From the NCBI GenBank assembly GCA_030141605.1, contig JAQGDQ010000013.1:696447-760446 (forward strand): DNA of 64,000 nt. The letters run 5' to 3'. This DNA is from Tubiluchus corallicola (lineage: Eukaryota > Priapulida > Priapulimorpha > Priapulimorphida > Tubiluchidae). Positions 62,218-64,000 of this stretch are shown piece by piece. The translations under genes and the position numbers were made by a program. Every line of letters starts with the position of its first letter. Position 1 is the first letter of the stretch. Below the pieces are notes generated by a model. That model worked only from the letters and a program-made list of their open reading frames with translations, was not told the DNA's origin and searched no databases.

Positions 62218-62274
62218 GCTGTTATTCTTGTTCGACATTCCGCTTTAAAGATGCACTAATTAAAAAATGTGATA
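62084..62274. repeat. 57-bp direct repeats flanking PTPA exon 1
   Basis: 62084-62140 and 62218-62274 are identical at 55 of 57 positions (starting GCTGTTATTCTTGTTCGACA). The second copy starts one base after the PTPA start codon in the 5' UTR/promoter, the first is in intron 1. Confidence 0.93.
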
Positions 62275-62694
62275 CGTCCATCGACCTCTACGGAGTGACG
62301 TCAAAGCTTCTACAAATGAGTTTCCAGCAACACACAATGTGAAAGAAATGTGTATTTTCATAAACGGTTTCTGTGTATGGTCTCCGAAATGTTTGTATAG
62401 GACGTTTTCAAATGTTTTGTGAAAAATGCAAATTTTCTAAGTGAAAATTCGCTAAAATTTAACACGAGACACTCAAATCTAGATTTACTCAAAGGTAAGT
62501 TTACTCAAAACAAATCTAAGTTATGACTGCTTGTTTATTTTTATTTTGTGCCAAGTGCAGATGACGTATAAATTTTAGGGTTTCAATACCAATAATAATT
62601 ACTGATAGATATAACATGTACATATTGTTGAGGTGTAGCTATGGTTGAGCATCGAATGATCAAGTTTGAGTGTTAAAATTGGTGAATTCGACTG

Positions 62695-62971
62695 CAAAGA
62701 CCAGACGGTTTAGTCTAGTGGCAAGGACGCATTCACTTTCTATCTGTGAGATCGTGAGTTCGATACACAGCGGCCGGGTCATACCAAAGACTTTAAAAAT
62801 GCCACCTGCTGTTTTCCTGCCTGGCATGCGGTATTTAAGGTGAAAGTGGGGTAATAATAGATTCTGTTACATCTTGGTAGTTTGTTATTTACAGTCAGCC
62901 CAAAAGCTCTATGAGCTTATGTAAATTGTTTATACAAAAAATTGACTTTAAATAAAGATTATTATTATTAT

Positions 62972-62972
<1 letters not shown>
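62695..62972 (+). mobile_element. tRNA-derived SINE with simple-repeat tail
   Basis: The head has an A-box-like TTTAGTCTAGTGG and a B-box-like GAGTTCGATAC at tRNA spacing, followed by a body of about 180 bp and a 3' end AATAAAGATTATTATTATT that runs into the trinucleotide tract. This head-body-simple-repeat layout is usual for SINEs. Confidence 0.7.

Positions 62973-63069
<97 letters not shown>
62959..63069 (+). repeat. (ATT)n then (AGT)n microsatellite, about 110 bp
   Basis: Four ATT units change to more than 30 AGT units without interruption. It sits at the 3' end of the SINE and probably grew from its tail. Confidence 0.97.
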
Positions 63070-64000
63070 TTCAACTACTGTACATACATTGACTACCTTT
63101 AAAACATTTCAAACTGCCTGCAGTCAGCACAGTTTAGCTGTAATTTCTGTGCACAGTAATTTCTGTAATTTTTAAACAATTAATAGTGTTTTTACTGCAG
63201 AACAAAATATAGCAAAATGCATGATCTTTGCAAAACTGCTTTTTACTAATGATATAAAAATTAACTCACAAATTTTTAAAGAACAAAAAAGGGGTATCTG
63301 AAATAAGTTTCAGAAAAATCACCTCAAAAATTTTATGCGTATCTTACACTTGCATTGAAAGGATTTTGTGTTAGTTTTCATTTTAAATCTCCCGCAATAT
63401 TGTTCCAACTGCGCGATTACATGATGCCATATACGTACAACGTAAATCAAGGGAAGAAAAAGAATTGTTAAACTATGTACCAAAAAACTTTTTAAGCAAA
63501 GTTATATTGCTTAGTATTTCGCTTACCTGCTTGAAAGACTTTATGTAACTAGAAAAAATATTAATTATCTAAAATATTTTCACCAATTGGTAAAAATGTT
63601 GTTGACTCAGCCTCCAGAGTGCACCATTGACTAACTCACCGGCAAAAAAACGAATTTTTAATTTTATTGACAAGATACAGTAATTTACAATTTTACTTAG
63701 TTAGTGCATGTGTGCTACGAATGCTCTGATTAATTTTTCAAACTTTACTCGGAGTTATCTAAACTTGTTTTAAGTGACCTATTGTCAAAATAGTTGCGTC
63801 TAATGGTCATCGCGGGAGTTTAAATTTACATGTCTTGCAGGGCGTTACTGTCGATGCAAGCCCTGTATGCAAAAAGGCAGTATGTAAGTGGCATAAAATT
63901 CCAGGAGGAATTTTCTAAGCTTTATGTATGTGGAGCGCTTATTTGTGCTTTAAAAGTTAATTTGAATTCGAGTCAGATTCGAAATTTTGAAATTCACTTT
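63070..64000. other. Right-hand end of the window, no gene seen
   Basis: AT-rich sequence upstream of PTPA. I found neither an exon nor a recurring repeat. Confidence 0.4.

Overview
The window reads as AT-rich nuclear DNA of an invertebrate metazoan. Evidence: spliceosomal introns (GT-AG plus two GC-AG), animal-type genes (THOC2, POFUT1, an IER2/IER5-type immediate-early gene, LACTB2, PTPA), AATAAA polyadenylation signals, and abundant small DNA transposons, LINE 3' fragments and tRNA-like SINEs. Nothing looks bacterial or viral. I cannot fix the phylum from sequence alone.

Layout. 1-4246 (-): 5' part of THOC2, an uninterrupted reading frame of 1,415 codons that runs off the left edge. 4247-5805: divergent intergenic region. 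5806-16050 (+): POFUT1, seven exons, complete from signal peptide to C-terminal HDEF; its introns hold several transposon copies and a 45-bp minisatellite. 16051-18300: no gene seen. 18548-19387 (+): single-exon IER-family gene with a CRE and an inverted CCAAT box upstream. 22412-23284 (+): LACTB2 in one exon. 25333-26843 (+): two-exon pogo/Tigger/CENP-B-type protein that has lost two of three catalytic aspartates; its C-terminal tail continues to 27645 in a +1 frame. 27646-48814: about 21 kb without a recognisable gene, filled with repeats. 48815-62217 (-): PTPA, ten exons, complete. 62218-64000: PTPA upstream DNA with a tRNA-type SINE and a long trinucleotide microsatellite.

The genes are unrelated housekeeping or signalling genes (mRNA export, Notch/EGF O-fucosylation, immediate-early response, mitochondrial RNA turnover, PP2A activation), so no pathway cluster is claimed. 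The noteworthy material is: (1) the DDE-dead, intron-bearing Tigger-like gene with an apparent frameshift; (2) THOC2 and LACTB2 as intronless copies of genes that are multi-exon in vertebrates; (3) GC-AG introns in POFUT1 and PTPA, each needed to keep the frame; (4) a ~600-bp TTAA-flanked non-autonomous element present in five clear copies, all in the same orientation; (5) Tigger-type and hAT-type MITEs with intact target-site duplications; (6) a LINE fragment with an internal triplication; (7) several complex tandem and inverted repeats.
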